A stretch of 64,000 nucleotides of DNA from Sphingomicrobium sp. (GCA_036563485.1 DATCMI010000001.1:2047501-2111500), one strand, 5' to 3'. Shown: positions 6,838-15,524, counted from the first letter of the stretch. A program made the numbers and translations. The notes: generated by a model not told the origin, from the sequence alone.

Positions 6838-9303
6838 ATGCTGCTCGCGATCTTCTTGAGGATGGCAGCGGCCATCGCAGTGCCGAATGCCACTGTCTCG
6901 TCGGCCGAGAAGGGGTCTGAGGCCTCCGGCGGAATCACCGTCATTTCAGCGCCGGATGGGTTCGAACAGCTTGGACGGCCTCGAGCGCTGCTTATCGACG
7001 TCTATTTCGGCGGGGAGAAAATTGGCGAGGCGCGAGTGATCGCGCGGCCGGGGTTCATCCGATTCGGTGATCCGACTAAGGTTTCTGCTCTCATCCCAGA
7101 TCTTGCAGATCGGAATCAGCTCGTGCGCGCTTTATCTGGCGAGCTGCCCAGCCACGCTGATCTCGCCTGCGGTTCATCGGCGACCCCGAACTGCGGCGAT
7201 CTGGCGCCCAGCACCGCTGCGACCATTTTCGATGAGGACCGCTTCCGCGTGGATGTATTTGTTGCGCCCTGGCTTCTAAAGCCCCGCGCCGCATTCAGTC
7301 GGTCGTATCTTAGGCCACCCACCGCCCCCTTGTCGCTGACGAGCGCCATCGGAGTGGCAATCTCGGGGTCAGCGCGCAGCTCGACGACCTACAATGTCCA
7401 GAACCGCACTCTGATCGGCTTTCGTAACGCTAGGCTGCGCGCTGACGGCGCCTTTGCGTCACACAGCGGCACGCTCGTCGACGATCTGGTGGTCGAGATC
7501 GACCGCAACGACCTTCGATTGTCGGGAGGCCTGTTTTGGGCACCCGGCGTGGATTTTGTTGGACGGCGACGAATGCTCGGCATTGGTGCCGCGACTCAGT
7601 TCGACACTCGGACCGACCGCGACAACCTTCAGGGCACGCCGCTAGTTTTGTTTCTAAACCAATCGTCGCGCGTCGACCTGCTAATCGACGGGCGGCTCGT
7701 CAGTTCACGAGGGTATGACGCGGGTAACAACATCATCGACACCGCCGCCTTGCCCGAAGGGGCCTACTCGATCGTCCTTCGTGTTCATGAGTTGGGGGGG
7801 CGAGTTCGCGAGGAGCATCGCTTTTTCGTTAAGAACGGGCACATCGCCCCCGTCGGCAGGCCGATGTATTTTGCTTACGCCGGCCTCTTAGGCAACACCG
7901 GCGACCGGCCGCTGGCCAAGCGTTCGCGGGAGCTCTTTTACCAGATGGGCACCGCGCGCCGCCTGAGCGAGGCTGTGGCCGCGGACATTTCCGTCATCGG
8001 CACAGGCAAAAAGACATTAGTGCAGGCAGGCGGTTGGCTTATCATGAAACCCGCTCGGCTACGCGCCGCGGCGCTCCTTTCGTCTGTTGGGGATCGGGCA
8101 GCGCTTCTTCAGGTGCAATCGGCAGACCTTGCGGGATTCTCGCTTAACCTTGATGCGCGCCGCGTTTGGACTAAGGACGGGGGACCGTTGCTGCCGGTCC
8201 AAGAGGAAGTTCCAGCCTTCAACTCGGTTCCACTTACGGCGGCGCAGCTTGGGGGCTCCTATCTGCAGGCGAGTGGCAGCATCGGCTACGCTTTTGGGCG
8301 CGCCTACCTGTCCGTCATTGGTTCATTGCGCAAGGATAATGGGCACCGAGCCGGTTTTTCGATCGGCCCCGATCTACGCTGGACGGTGATCAACCGCGGT
8401 CCAGTCCAGCTTGTGCTGCAGGCGAATGCGCAGCGAACCCAGAATACGATGGCGAGCTTCGTCGGCTTTCAGATTCACTCAGCCGTTGGCCGGATGTCGT
8501 TCGTTAACTCGGCTGGCCACGCGAGCCGCAGCGGCTCGTCAGGGGTGGGCAGCCGGATAACGCGCGGGGTCGGCAGTCTTTCTGGGCAATATGCATACCA
8601 GGGCGGTGATCGGACCCAAGTGACGCTTACTGCCGGAGTCGATCGCTCGATGGACTCGACGGTCGGGCATGCCAAAGTTAGTGCGTTAACCCGGTTTGGC
8701 TCGGCGCAAGGTGACATTTGGCGGACGCTTCAAGGCCCGAAGGACACTCAGTTCGGTCTTAACTTCTGGACCGCAGTCGCCGGCGGCCAGGATCAGATTG
8801 TTCTTGGCGGTCGCGATCTAACTGATAGCGCGCTTGTGGTGGCCGTTGATGGACCATCACCCAGCCGGTTTGAGGTTCTCGTCAACGGCCAGCCGCGGGG
8901 CCATCTCAGTGCTGGATCGCGCCTTCCGCTCTTCCTGCAGCCTTATCATTCTTATGCTGTACGCTTGCGAGCGCTAACTGCCGGTGCGGTCAACTTCGAC
9001 GCAGGCTTGCGCGAGGTCACGCTCTACCCCGGCAATGTGCAGCAGCTTCGCTGGAGCGTGCAGAAGACCGTCACGATATATGCCCAGGCGCTGACACCCG
9101 CTGGTTTGCCAATCTCGGATGCAATCGTTCAATCGTCTCAGGGCGTTGGCCAGACCGACGCGGCAGGGCATTTCCAAGTGGACGTGGTAGCGGGTGAGAC
9201 TATCCGGGTAAGCGGGTCGTCGGGGCAGCCTTGTAACATCGCGCTTGGTAAGGTGAACGCGCCTAGAGACTTCGCATCGCTTGGGAAGCTGATATGCCGC
9301 TGA
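6838..9303 (+). CDS. Outer-membrane pilus usher (TcfC-like)
   Basis: An 821-residue protein with a short hydrophobic N-terminus and then a region rich in alternating strands that should form the 24-strand usher barrel. The stretch around residues 275-345 (VDLLIDGRLV, ...TAALPEGAYSIVLRV, RVREEHRFFVKNG) is typical of ushers, especially the TcfC/CFA-I-type family with an E-set-like plug. The last 170 residues include FEVLVNGQPRGHL and read as C-terminal immunoglobulin-like domains. The usher gates pilus export and recruits chaperone-subunit complexes. The gene starts 3 nt after the second pilin and overlaps the chaperone by 10 nt. Confidence 0.85.
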   Translation: MLLAIFLRMAAAIAVPNATVSSAEKGSEASGGITVISAPDGFEQLGRPRALLIDVYFGGEKIGEARVIARPGFIRFGDPTKVSALIPDLADRNQLVRALSGELPSHADLACGSSATPNCGDLAPSTAATIFDEDRFRVDVFVAPWLLKPRAAFSRSYLRPPTAPLSLTSAIGVAISGSARSSTTYNVQNRTLIGFRNARLRADGAFASHSGTLVDDLVVEIDRNDLRLSGGLFWAPGVDFVGRRRMLGIGAATQFDTRTDRDNLQGTPLVLFLNQSSRVDLLIDGRLVSSRGYDAGNNIIDTAALPEGAYSIVLRVHELGGRVREEHRFFVKNGHIAPVGRPMYFAYAGLLGNTGDRPLAKRSRELFYQMGTARRLSEAVAADISVIGTGKKTLVQAGGWLIMKPARLRAAALLSSVGDRAALLQVQSADLAGFSLNLDARRVWTKDGGPLLPVQEEVPAFNSVPLTAAQLGGSYLQASGSIGYAFGRAYLSVIGSLRKDNGHRAGFSIGPDLRWTVINRGPVQLVLQANAQRTQNTMASFVGFQIHSAVGRMSFVNSAGHASRSGSSGVGSRITRGVGSLSGQYAYQGGDRTQVTLTAGVDRSMDSTVGHAKVSALTRFGSAQGDIWRTLQGPKDTQFGLNFWTAVAGGQDQIVLGGRDLTDSALVVAVDGPSPSRFEVLVNGQPRGHLSAGSRLPLFLQPYHSYAVRLRALTAGAVNFDAGLREVTLYPGNVQQLRWSVQKTVTIYAQALTPAGLPISDAIVQSSQGVGQTDAAGHFQVDVVAGETIRVSGSSGQPCNIALGKVNAPRDFASLGKLICR

Positions 9304-9986
9304 AAAGGATAAGTTACCAGATCGCCATTGCGCTGGCGATGACGGCTCCACCCGCTGGGGCTGCGGCGCAGCAGCTGGTGCTTAGTTCCCTGATCGTGGA
9401 GCTTGAACCAGGTAAGCGCGACCGTCACGATGTGGAGGTGATCAATCGCTCAGCGGAACGTGCCTTCGTGGCGGTCGAGCCGCGGGAGATCGTCGCGCCG
9501 GGTACCGCAGACCAGCGCGACCGGCACGAACGCGATCCGGAAAAGCTCGGATTGCTCGTCGCTCCGGACCGGATCATCCTTGAGCCCGGGCAGCGTAAGC
9601 TTCTGCGTTTTGCGGCCCTTACGAGCGATCCCGTGCGCGAAAGGGTCTTCCGCGTCACGGTGAAGCCTGTCGCAGGCCAGCTGCAAAGCGCTGCGTCGGG
9701 GATTAAGGTGCTGGTGGGTTACGACGTTTTGGTGCTTGTGCGGCCGTCTTCCGCCCACGTGCAGCTGATCGGCATCCGCAGCGGCCAGAAGATTGATTTC
9801 CGCAACGACGGGAATGCAAGCCTCGTGCTGCATCATGGGAAGCAGTGCGATCCATTCGGAAAGTGCACAGCCCTGCCGGGCAAGCGGCTCTATGCCGGCA
9901 CAACCTGGACCACCACGATCGATGCCGCCGCGGCTGTAGAATATCAGGTTGATGGCCCAGAAAGCTCCGCGCTGCAGCGTTTCTGA
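9294..9986 (+). CDS. Periplasmic pilus chaperone (PapD-like)
   Basis: A 230-residue protein: a signal peptide (about 1-26), then a PapD-like N-terminal domain. Motifs are the first strand LVLSSLIVELEPG, VEVINRSAERAFVAVEP, and APDRIILEPGQRKLLRFAAL, the G-strand region used for donor-strand complementation of pilins. The second domain has paired Cys residues near KQCDPFGKC. Its ATG lies inside the last codons of the usher gene, so translation is probably coupled. Family members hold folded pilin subunits in the periplasm and hand them to the usher. Confidence 0.87.
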   Translation: MPLKRISYQIAIALAMTAPPAGAAAQQLVLSSLIVELEPGKRDRHDVEVINRSAERAFVAVEPREIVAPGTADQRDRHERDPEKLGLLVAPDRIILEPGQRKLLRFAALTSDPVRERVFRVTVKPVAGQLQSAASGIKVLVGYDVLVLVRPSSAHVQLIGIRSGQKIDFRNDGNASLVLHHGKQCDPFGKCTALPGKRLYAGTTWTTTIDAAAAVEYQVDGPESSALQRF

Positions 9987-9992
9987 ATAGTG

Positions 9993-10310
9993 TCATTCAG
10001 GGATAATGAGCATCGTGTGCACGCCTGCGTCCTTTCCGCCAATCCCGTTCAATACCGCGCAGGTGCCGTTCCCGGTCTGAGTTGCCCGCACATCATCGGA
10101 CTGGTCCAAGGAAAGGTAAAATTTGTCGGGCTTGCCGCTGACGCACACGACCGGATTGATGCCGAGGTTGGAGGGAAAGCTCACGGTCACCCGCGGCGGC
10201 AGGTAGGCGAAAATCCCTACGGTTGCTCGCGAGACGGTTTCCACCCCCCCCGCGGTGGCGCTCATCGGCAGGCACGCGATCAACGCACCCAAGTGTCGCC
10301 ATCGCTGCAT
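9993..10310 (-). CDS. Small secreted pilin-like protein convergent with pilus cluster
   Basis: A 105-residue protein. The ATG at 10310 is chosen because a strong GGGAAGGGAG Shine-Dalgarno site lies about 10 nt upstream and because it starts a signal peptide (about 1-22, ending ATA-G). The mature part has two Cys residues (PVVCVSG and GTCAVLNG) and ends VHTMLIIPE, which resembles the terminal strand and 'PE' end of both SCPU pilins (VVAPE, TIAPE). It is too short for a full SCPU domain. It lies 6 nt from the chaperone stop on the opposite strand. It could be a minor subunit, tip protein or secreted assembly factor; this is inference. Confidence 0.68.
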   Translation of the reverse strand: MQRWRHLGALIACLPMSATAGGVETVSRATVGIFAYLPPRVTVSFPSNLGINPVVCVSGKPDKFYLSLDQSDDVRATQTGNGTCAVLNGIGGKDAGVHTMLIIPE

Positions 10311-10726
10311 CGGCCGTGCTCCCTTCCCAGTTGGCACCTCAGGTAAAGGGAAGGGCAGCTTACATGGTCTTAAAGATAGTCCCGAAGTGGACGATGTCCT
10401 GCTTCGAACCAGTTTCCGATCGTGCGGCGAGTTCGGGTGAACGGAGACGGATCGTCGTGCCCGGCCACACATAGAGCGTGTGGGCTGAGCGTAGGGGAAG
10501 GGCTCCAGCCGCAACAGGACCTGTGCACTTGCTACTGTTTTCCGTGCACCTTGAAGTGGGCCGCGCATCCGGCTAAGCGCCGCAGCGTCTTAACGGACAT
10601 ATATCGATGCCGAGCGCCCGATAGCGGGCACGAAGCGCGTTCACGCTGGCCGACGAGGTTTCGTCCGCCGGCGTATTTTGCGTTTCGCACCCCATATCGG
10701 GCGCCCGGCACGATGAGGAGATTTGA
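10311..10726. other. Intergenic region upstream of ffh with long-range inverted repeat
   Basis: No convincing gene. A perfect 10-bp inverted repeat, GCGCCCGATA at 10614-10623 and TATCGGGCGC at 10695-10704, flanks a 71-nt segment directly before ffh; GCCCGATAGCGGGC within it can also form a local hairpin. A GAGGAG Shine-Dalgarno site precedes the ffh ATG. No 4.5S (SRP) RNA signature such as GGAAGGAAGCAG was found. Confidence 0.45.
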
Positions 10727-12205
10727 ATGTTCGACACGTTGAGCGATCGGCTCGGCAGCGTATTCGACCGGCTTCGCGGGCGCGGCGCGCTCACGGAGAC
10801 GGACGTGCGCGCGGCGATGCGGGAAGTGCGCGTTGCGCTGCTCGAAGCCGACGTTGCGCTGCCGGTGGCTCGCGACTTCGTCGAACAGGTCACCGAAAAG
10901 GCGGTGGGCCAAGAAGTCCTCCGCTCGGTCACGCCGGGACAAATGGTCGTCAAGATCGTCAACGACGCTCTGGTCGAGACGCTCGGTTCCGAGACCGCGG
11001 AACTGAACCTCAACGTCACGCCGCCGGCCGTAATCATGATGGTCGGCCTCCAAGGCTCGGGTAAGACGACGACTACGGCGAAGCTCGCCAAGCGCCTCAA
11101 GGATCGCGAGAACAAACGCGTCCTGATGGCGTCGCTCGACGTCGCTCGCCCGGCTGCGCAGGAACAGCTGGCGGTCCTTGGGCGCCAGGCGAATGTGGAC
11201 ACCCTGCCGATTGTCGCCGGCCAGCAGCCGGTCGACATCGCCAAGCGCGCGCTGCAGTCGGCCAGGCTCCAAGGCTACGACGTGGTGATGCTCGACACCG
11301 CCGGCCGTCTCCACGTCGACGACCAGCTGATGAGCGAGATGAAGGCGGTCGCTTCGGCGTCTACTCCGGCCGAGACCCTGCTCGTCGTCGATGCGCTGAC
11401 CGGCCAGGACGCGGTGAACGTCGCCAAGGGCTTTGCCGCCGATGTCAACCTCACCGGTGTCGTGCTCACCCGAATGGACGGCGACGCCCGCGGCGGCGCC
11501 GCGCTGTCGATGCGCGCCGTCACCGGCAAGCCGATCAAGTTCGCCGGCGTCGGCGAAGCGCTCGACAAGATCGAGGCTTTCCACCCGGATCGTGTCGCCG
11601 GCCGCATCCTCGGCATGGGCGACGTCGTCAGCCTCGTCGAGCGGGCCGCCGAGACGATCAAGGTCGAGGACGCCGAGAAGCTCGCGGCCAAGATGGCCAA
11701 GGGCAAGTTCGACCTCGACGACCTGCGCGCCCAGCTTCAGCAGATGCAGCGCATGGGCGGCCTCGGCGCGCTCGCCGGCATGATGCCGGGCCTCAAGGGC
11801 ATGAAGGACGCGGCGAACAAGGCCGCGGACAGCAAGGCACTGGTCCACATGGAAGCAATGCTTTCGTCAATGACCGCGAAGGAGCGTGCGAAGCCTGAGC
11901 TGATCAACGCCAAGCGCAAGATCCGCATCGCCAAGGGTAGCGGCACGACGGTTCAGGAGATCAACAAGCTCCTGAAGATGCACCAGGAAATGTCGAACGC
12001 GATGAAGCGGCTCAAGAAGATGGGTGGCCTCGGGAAACTTGCAGCGATGTTCGGCAAGGGCGGCCTTGAAGGTGCGCTCGGTGGCCTTGCTCCTCCCGGC
12101 GCGCTGCCGGCCGGCGGCCTCGGCGGCGGGGCAGGTCTCCCCGGCCTCGGCGGAGGCAGCCCGTTGAACCTCCCACCCGGCTTCGACAAATTTTCAAAGA
12201 AATAA
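10727..12205 (+). CDS. ffh: Signal recognition particle protein Ffh
   Basis: A 492-residue SRP54-type GTPase. The N domain (about 1-90) is followed by the G domain with GLQGSGKT at 107-114 (G1), the ALLEADVA motif near 38-45, DTAGRLHVDD (G3) and TRMDGDARGG (G4). The Met-rich M domain (about 300-435) binds 4.5S RNA and signal peptides. The C-terminal 55 residues are a Gly/Pro/Leu-rich low-complexity extension often seen in alphaproteobacterial Ffh. The particle delivers nascent inner-membrane proteins to FtsY. rpsP follows after 26 nt. Confidence 0.97.
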   Translation: MFDTLSDRLGSVFDRLRGRGALTETDVRAAMREVRVALLEADVALPVARDFVEQVTEKAVGQEVLRSVTPGQMVVKIVNDALVETLGSETAELNLNVTPPAVIMMVGLQGSGKTTTTAKLAKRLKDRENKRVLMASLDVARPAAQEQLAVLGRQANVDTLPIVAGQQPVDIAKRALQSARLQGYDVVMLDTAGRLHVDDQLMSEMKAVASASTPAETLLVVDALTGQDAVNVAKGFAADVNLTGVVLTRMDGDARGGAALSMRAVTGKPIKFAGVGEALDKIEAFHPDRVAGRILGMGDVVSLVERAAETIKVEDAEKLAAKMAKGKFDLDDLRAQLQQMQRMGGLGALAGMMPGLKGMKDAANKAADSKALVHMEAMLSSMTAKERAKPELINAKRKIRIAKGSGTTVQEINKLLKMHQEMSNAMKRLKKMGGLGKLAAMFGKGGLEGALGGLAPPGALPAGGLGGGAGLPGLGGGSPLNLPPGFDKFSKK

Positions 12206-12231
12206 TCGAACTCACTGAAAGGACTTAAGGA

Positions 12232-12879
12232 ATGGCAGTTTCAATTCGTCTCGCCCGCGGCGGCGCCAAAAAGCGGCCCTATTACCGCATCGTCGTTGCG
12301 GACAGCCGCAATTCGCGTGACGGCCGCTTCATCGAGAAGGTCGGCACCTACAATCCGCTGCTGGCGAAGGATTCGCCGGAGCGCGTGAAGCTCGACGCCG
12401 ACCGCATCAAGCATTGGCTGAGCGTCGGCGCTCAGCCGTCGGACCGCGTCCTCCGCTTCCTCGACGCCGCCGGCATCAAGGAGCGCGCCGCGCGCAACAA
12501 CCCCAACAAGGCGAAGCCAGGCGAGAAGGCGACCGAGCGCGCGGAGGCCCGCGCGACGAAGGAAGCGGAAGCCGCTGAAGCCGCCGCCGAAGCTGCTGCT
12601 ACCCCGCAGGAAGAGGCTGCCGCGCCGCAGGACGAGGCTGAGGCCGTGACCGCCGAAGCTACCGAAACCGCGACGGACGCGCCCGCTGAAGAAGCTGCGA
12701 CCGAAGAATCGCCGGCCGAAGCTCCTGAGGAGCAGGGCGCCTCGACCAACGAGCCGGCCGAAGGCGGCGACGAAACCGCTCCGGCGACCGAGGGCTCGCC
12801 GGAAGCGGCCACTGCGGACGCTCCGGCGGTCGAAAGCACGACCGAGCCTGCCGAAGGCGCCGCCGAGAAGGCCGAGTAA
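12232..12879 (+). CDS. rpsP: 30S ribosomal protein S16 with long acidic tail
   Basis: Residues 1-85 are a normal S16 ([11 protein letters not shown] start, [21 protein letters not shown]), which supports 30S body assembly. Residues from about 95 to 215 form an extension built almost wholly of Ala, Glu, Thr, Pro and Ser with few basic residues. It is probably disordered and more than doubles the usual 80-90 residue length. Tails of this kind are known in alphaproteobacterial S16 but vary in length. A clear AAGGA precedes the ATG. rimM begins directly after the stop, so the two are co-transcribed. Confidence 0.96.
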   Translation: MAVSIRLARGGAKKRPYYRIVVADSRNSRDGRFIEKVGTYNPLLAKDSPERVKLDADRIKHWLSVGAQPSDRVLRFLDAAGIKERAARNNPNKAKPGEKATERAEARATKEAEAAEAAAEAAATPQEEAAAPQDEAEAVTAEATETATDAPAEEAATEESPAEAPEEQGASTNEPAEGGDETAPATEGSPEAATADAPAVESTTEPAEGAAEKAE

Positions 12880-13380
12880 TTGGCTGCTGACGATCGCGGC
12901 TGGCGCAAGGTCGCGCTTGCCGCGGTCGCCGGCGCTCACGGTATTAAGGGCGAGGTTCGCCTGAAGCTTTTTGCCGGCAGCGCCGAAAGCGTCGGGCTTC
13001 ATGAAAGTGTCTATGTGGGAGGCGTCGAAAGGCGCCTCCTTTCCGTTCGCGACAGCGGCAAGCTTGCGGTGGCGCGGTTCGAAGGCATATCCGACCGCTC
13101 CTCCGCCGAAGCGCTGCGCGGCAGTTTGGTCGAAGTCGAGCGCGACGCGCTCCCGCCGCTTGAGGAAGGCGAATATTATCACGCCGATTTGATCGGCCTC
13201 GCGGCAGTAGACGGCGAGGGGAATGCGGTCGGCACGGTCGCGGCGGTCGAGAATTACGGCGCCGGGGACCTGCTCGAAATCGAACTGGGTGACGGCAAGA
13301 CGTCATTGATCCCGTTCCGGGACGGCATTGCCGACCTGGTCGACGGCAAGATCGTCCTGGACCCGGAGTTCCTCGCCTAA
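12880..13380 (+). CDS. rimM: 16S rRNA processing protein RimM
   Basis: A 166-residue protein starting with TTG directly after the rpsP stop. The N-terminal RimM barrel (about 10-90) has GAHGIKGEVRLKLF; the C-terminal PRC barrel (about 95-166) has GEYYHADLIGL and IPF..GI..LVDGKIVLDPEFL. RimM binds S19 and aids maturation of the 30S head. In most relatives trmD follows; here the next gene is convergent and trmD lies 2.5 kb away. Confidence 0.95.
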   Translation: MAADDRGWRKVALAAVAGAHGIKGEVRLKLFAGSAESVGLHESVYVGGVERRLLSVRDSGKLAVARFEGISDRSSAEALRGSLVEVERDALPPLEEGEYYHADLIGLAAVDGEGNAVGTVAAVENYGAGDLLEIELGDGKTSLIPFRDGIADLVDGKIVLDPEFLA

Positions 13381-14423
13381 CGCGGGGTGATGCGCCAGAT
13401 TCGCACGCGCCCGTCGTCGTCGGACGTGACGACGTGCCGTCCGTCCGGCGCATAGGTCATCTGAAATACATCGTTCGGCTGCGGCAGCGCCGCGACCAGC
13501 GCGCCGTCCGCCACTCGCCAGATGTGCACCGGCGCAGTGCCGCGGCCGAGCCCGGTGAACCCGTAGATCAAGGTGCCCAGCGCCGAGCGTGACCGCCCGG
13601 CGCTCGCAAGCCAGCGGCCGTCGGGGCTGAAATCCACATTGTAGGTGTGGTTGCCCGTCTTGATGACGCGCAGCTGCCGGCCGTCACCCGGCCGCCACAG
13701 GCGGATCGTGGAATCGTCGCCGGAAGTGGCGATCATCCGCCCGTCGGGCCGGTAGTCGAGCCCTACGATCGCCTGGCTGTGCTTGGTGAAGTCGCGCAGC
13801 GGCTTGCCGGTCGCAAGGTCCCACACCCGCGCCCGATAGTCGAAGCTCCCGGTCGCCAGCTGTTTCCCGTCCGGGCTGAAGCGCACCTCCCAGATGTTGC
13901 GATCATGGCCGCGCAGCGTGAGGGGAGCCTGGCCGAGCCTGTCGAGACGGAACACTCGCGCCGTGGCATCCTCGCCGGCGGTCGCGAGCCGCGACCCGTC
14001 GGGTGACACGTCCATGCTCCAGATGGTGGTGGGCGAGGCCTGTATGGCGTGGATCGGGCGGCCTGCGGCCATGTCCCAGACACGCAGCGCGCCGTCGTAG
14101 CCAGCGGTGTAGAGCGTCCGTCCCTCTTGGCCGAATGCGACCGCGGTTGCGCCGCCTCGATGGTGGAAACGGCGCACGGGCCGCCAGTCGGCGGCCCGCA
14201 ACACGGTTACGGCGCCGGCGGCATTGCTGACCGCGAGGAAGCGGGAATCCGCGCTGAACCGCGGCTGCCGCCCCGGCGAATCACCCATGCTGATCGTCCG
14301 CTCGAGCGAGGCGCTGACGCTCGCGCCGGTGGTGACGACTTCGGGCCGGTCGACGCGCAGTCCGTAAGCGAGGGCGGCGACGGAGGCAGCGGCGAGCGCC
14401 GCGGCTATGGCACTGGTACGCAA
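13377..14423 (-). CDS. WD40-repeat protein, secreted or membrane-anchored
   Basis: A 348-residue protein. The N-terminal hydrophobic segment (about 5-22) is a signal or anchor. The rest is a beta-propeller of about six or seven WD40-like blades, several ending in clear RVWD, RVFR, RLWR, HIWR and RIWR motifs with the preceding 'SPDG..LAT.G.D' spacing. Such propellers are binding scaffolds; no partner domain is present. It sits convergent to rimM, sharing four bases at the stops, and splits the usual rpsP-rimM-trmD-rplS order. A perfect palindrome lies 39 nt upstream of its start. Confidence 0.85.
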   Translation of the reverse strand: MRTSAIAAALAAASVAALAYGLRVDRPEVVTTGASVSASLERTISMGDSPGRQPRFSADSRFLAVSNAAGAVTVLRAADWRPVRRFHHRGGATAVAFGQEGRTLYTAGYDGALRVWDMAAGRPIHAIQASPTTIWSMDVSPDGSRLATAGEDATARVFRLDRLGQAPLTLRGHDRNIWEVRFSPDGKQLATGSFDYRARVWDLATGKPLRDFTKHSQAIVGLDYRPDGRMIATSGDDSTIRLWRPGDGRQLRVIKTGNHTYNVDFSPDGRWLASAGRSRSALGTLIYGFTGLGRGTAPVHIWRVADGALVAALPQPNDVFQMTYAPDGRHVVTSDDDGRVRIWRITPR

Positions 14424-14461
14424 GGCTGATTTCTCCGTAGCACGGGGTCAGCCTACCACAG

Positions 14462-14481
14462 TGTATTAGACTTGCAATACA
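14462..14481. promoter_or_regulatory. Palindromic operator-like site upstream of WD40 gene
   Basis: TGTATT-N8-AATACA is a perfect 6-bp inverted repeat with an 8-nt spacer. It lies between the WD40 gene start (14423) and the stop of the flavoprotein gene, overlapping the region where the WD40 promoter should be. A near-identical site with the same spacing lies upstream of the DUF2306 gene at 59722-59741. The regulator is unknown. Confidence 0.5.
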
Positions 14482-14487
14482 GTTGAT

Positions 14488-15447
14488 TCAGGTGCCGCTC
14501 TCGGCTTCTTCCAGGACGCGTAGCGGCTCACGCATCAGCGGCCTTAGCTTGTGGAGGTCATTGCGGATGGTGGTCGCGGCGACGCCTCCTTCGCCCATTG
14601 CATGGCTGATCTGGTCGAGCCCGTGCACCACGTCGCCGGCCGCATACAGGCCCGGCACCGTCGTCCGCTGGTGATCGTCGCAGACGAAGCAGCCGTCGTC
14701 CGCCACCTTTGCTCCAAGCATGTCGCCGAGCTGGGTGTGCGTGTCCGACCCGAGCGCCGGATAGACGCTGTCGAAGGCATAATGGCCCTGGGCAGTATCG
14801 ACGACGATGCACTTGCCGGTAATCGCGACAGCCTGCGCGGGGCCGTCGACGCACTCGATCCCTGCCTCTTCAAGCTTCTGCTGGTCTTCCTCGGAGAGCT
14901 GTAGCGCCGCATCCGGCGCAATCAGGGTGATGTCGGGCGTGTAGCTGCGGATGAACAAAGCTTCGGCAACGCCATGGCTGCCGCTGCCGATCACGCCGAC
15001 CTTCTTGTCTGTGACCTCATAACCGTCGCAGATCGGGCAATAGCGGATCAGCCCCTGGGAAAGGGCCTCGTCATGCAAGTCCTCGTCCATCGGCGGGCGG
15101 CGGTTGGTCAGGCCGGTTGCCAGCAGAACGCTGCGGGCACGCTCGCAGCCGGATCCCCAGGTCGCGGTGAAGATGCCGTCCTCGTCCCGCTCCAGCTTGG
15201 TCACCTGCTCGGTCTTGATCTTCGCGCCGTATTTCTGCGCCTGCTCGCGCATCAGGCGAAGCAGCTCCTTGCCATTGATCCCGTCCGGGTAGCCCGCATG
15301 ATTGTGGCTGCACGGGATCCAACTCGCGCGGCTTTTGCCGCCGTCCACCACCAGGATGTCGAGGTGGAAGCGGGCGAGGTAGATCGCGGCCGTCAATCCA
15401 GCCGGCCCGCCGCCGATGATCAGGCAATCGAGAATGTCGTCGTCCAT
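14488..15447 (-). CDS. Thioredoxin-reductase-like FAD/NAD(P) oxidoreductase
   Basis: A 319-residue flavoprotein. An N-terminal FAD-binding GGGPAG motif is at about 12-17, a redox CPIC pair at 137-140, then the NAD(P)-binding GSGSHG motif (about 154-159) and the late FAD signature [12 protein letters not shown]. The layout is that of thioredoxin reductases, but CATC is replaced by CPIC. Similar proteins act as ferredoxin/thioredoxin-type or orphan reductases, so the electron partner is uncertain. The start at 15447 was chosen over an upstream in-frame Met (15519) because homologous folds begin with the [10 protein letters not shown] strand. Confidence 0.85.
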   Translation of the reverse strand: MDDDILDCLIIGGGPAGLTAAIYLARFHLDILVVDGGKSRASWIPCSHNHAGYPDGINGKELLRLMREQAQKYGAKIKTEQVTKLERDEDGIFTATWGSGCERARSVLLATGLTNRRPPMDEDLHDEALSQGLIRYCPICDGYEVTDKKVGVIGSGSHGVAEALFIRSYTPDITLIAPDAALQLSEEDQQKLEEAGIECVDGPAQAVAITGKCIVVDTAQGHYAFDSVYPALGSDTHTQLGDMLGAKVADDGCFVCDDHQRTTVPGLYAAGDVVHGLDQISHAMGEGGVAATTIRNDLHKLRPLMREPLRVLEEAESGT

Positions 15448-15524
15448 CGTCCGAAGAGCGCGCGCACGGGCGGCTTGTTCCCGAGACTGGCCGTTATCCC
15501 GTGGCGCGACTAAGCGCATTTCCC

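Noticed and set aside
10401-10726. Possible 4.5S (SRP) RNA gene upstream of ffh
   Set aside because: The conserved GGAAGGAAGCAG-type core and the expected long hairpin are absent; ffh and its RNA are usually not linked.
12432-12908. Antisense open frame across the S16 tail (Ser/Ala-rich)
   Set aside because: It is the mirror of the Ala/Glu repeat-like tail and has no start signal of its own.
14461-14482. LexA/SOS box reading of the palindrome upstream of the WD40 gene
   Set aside because: The 20-bp TGTATT-N8-AATACA spacing fits neither the E. coli 16-bp CTGT-N8-ACAG box nor the alphaproteobacterial GTTC-N7-GTTC direct repeat.
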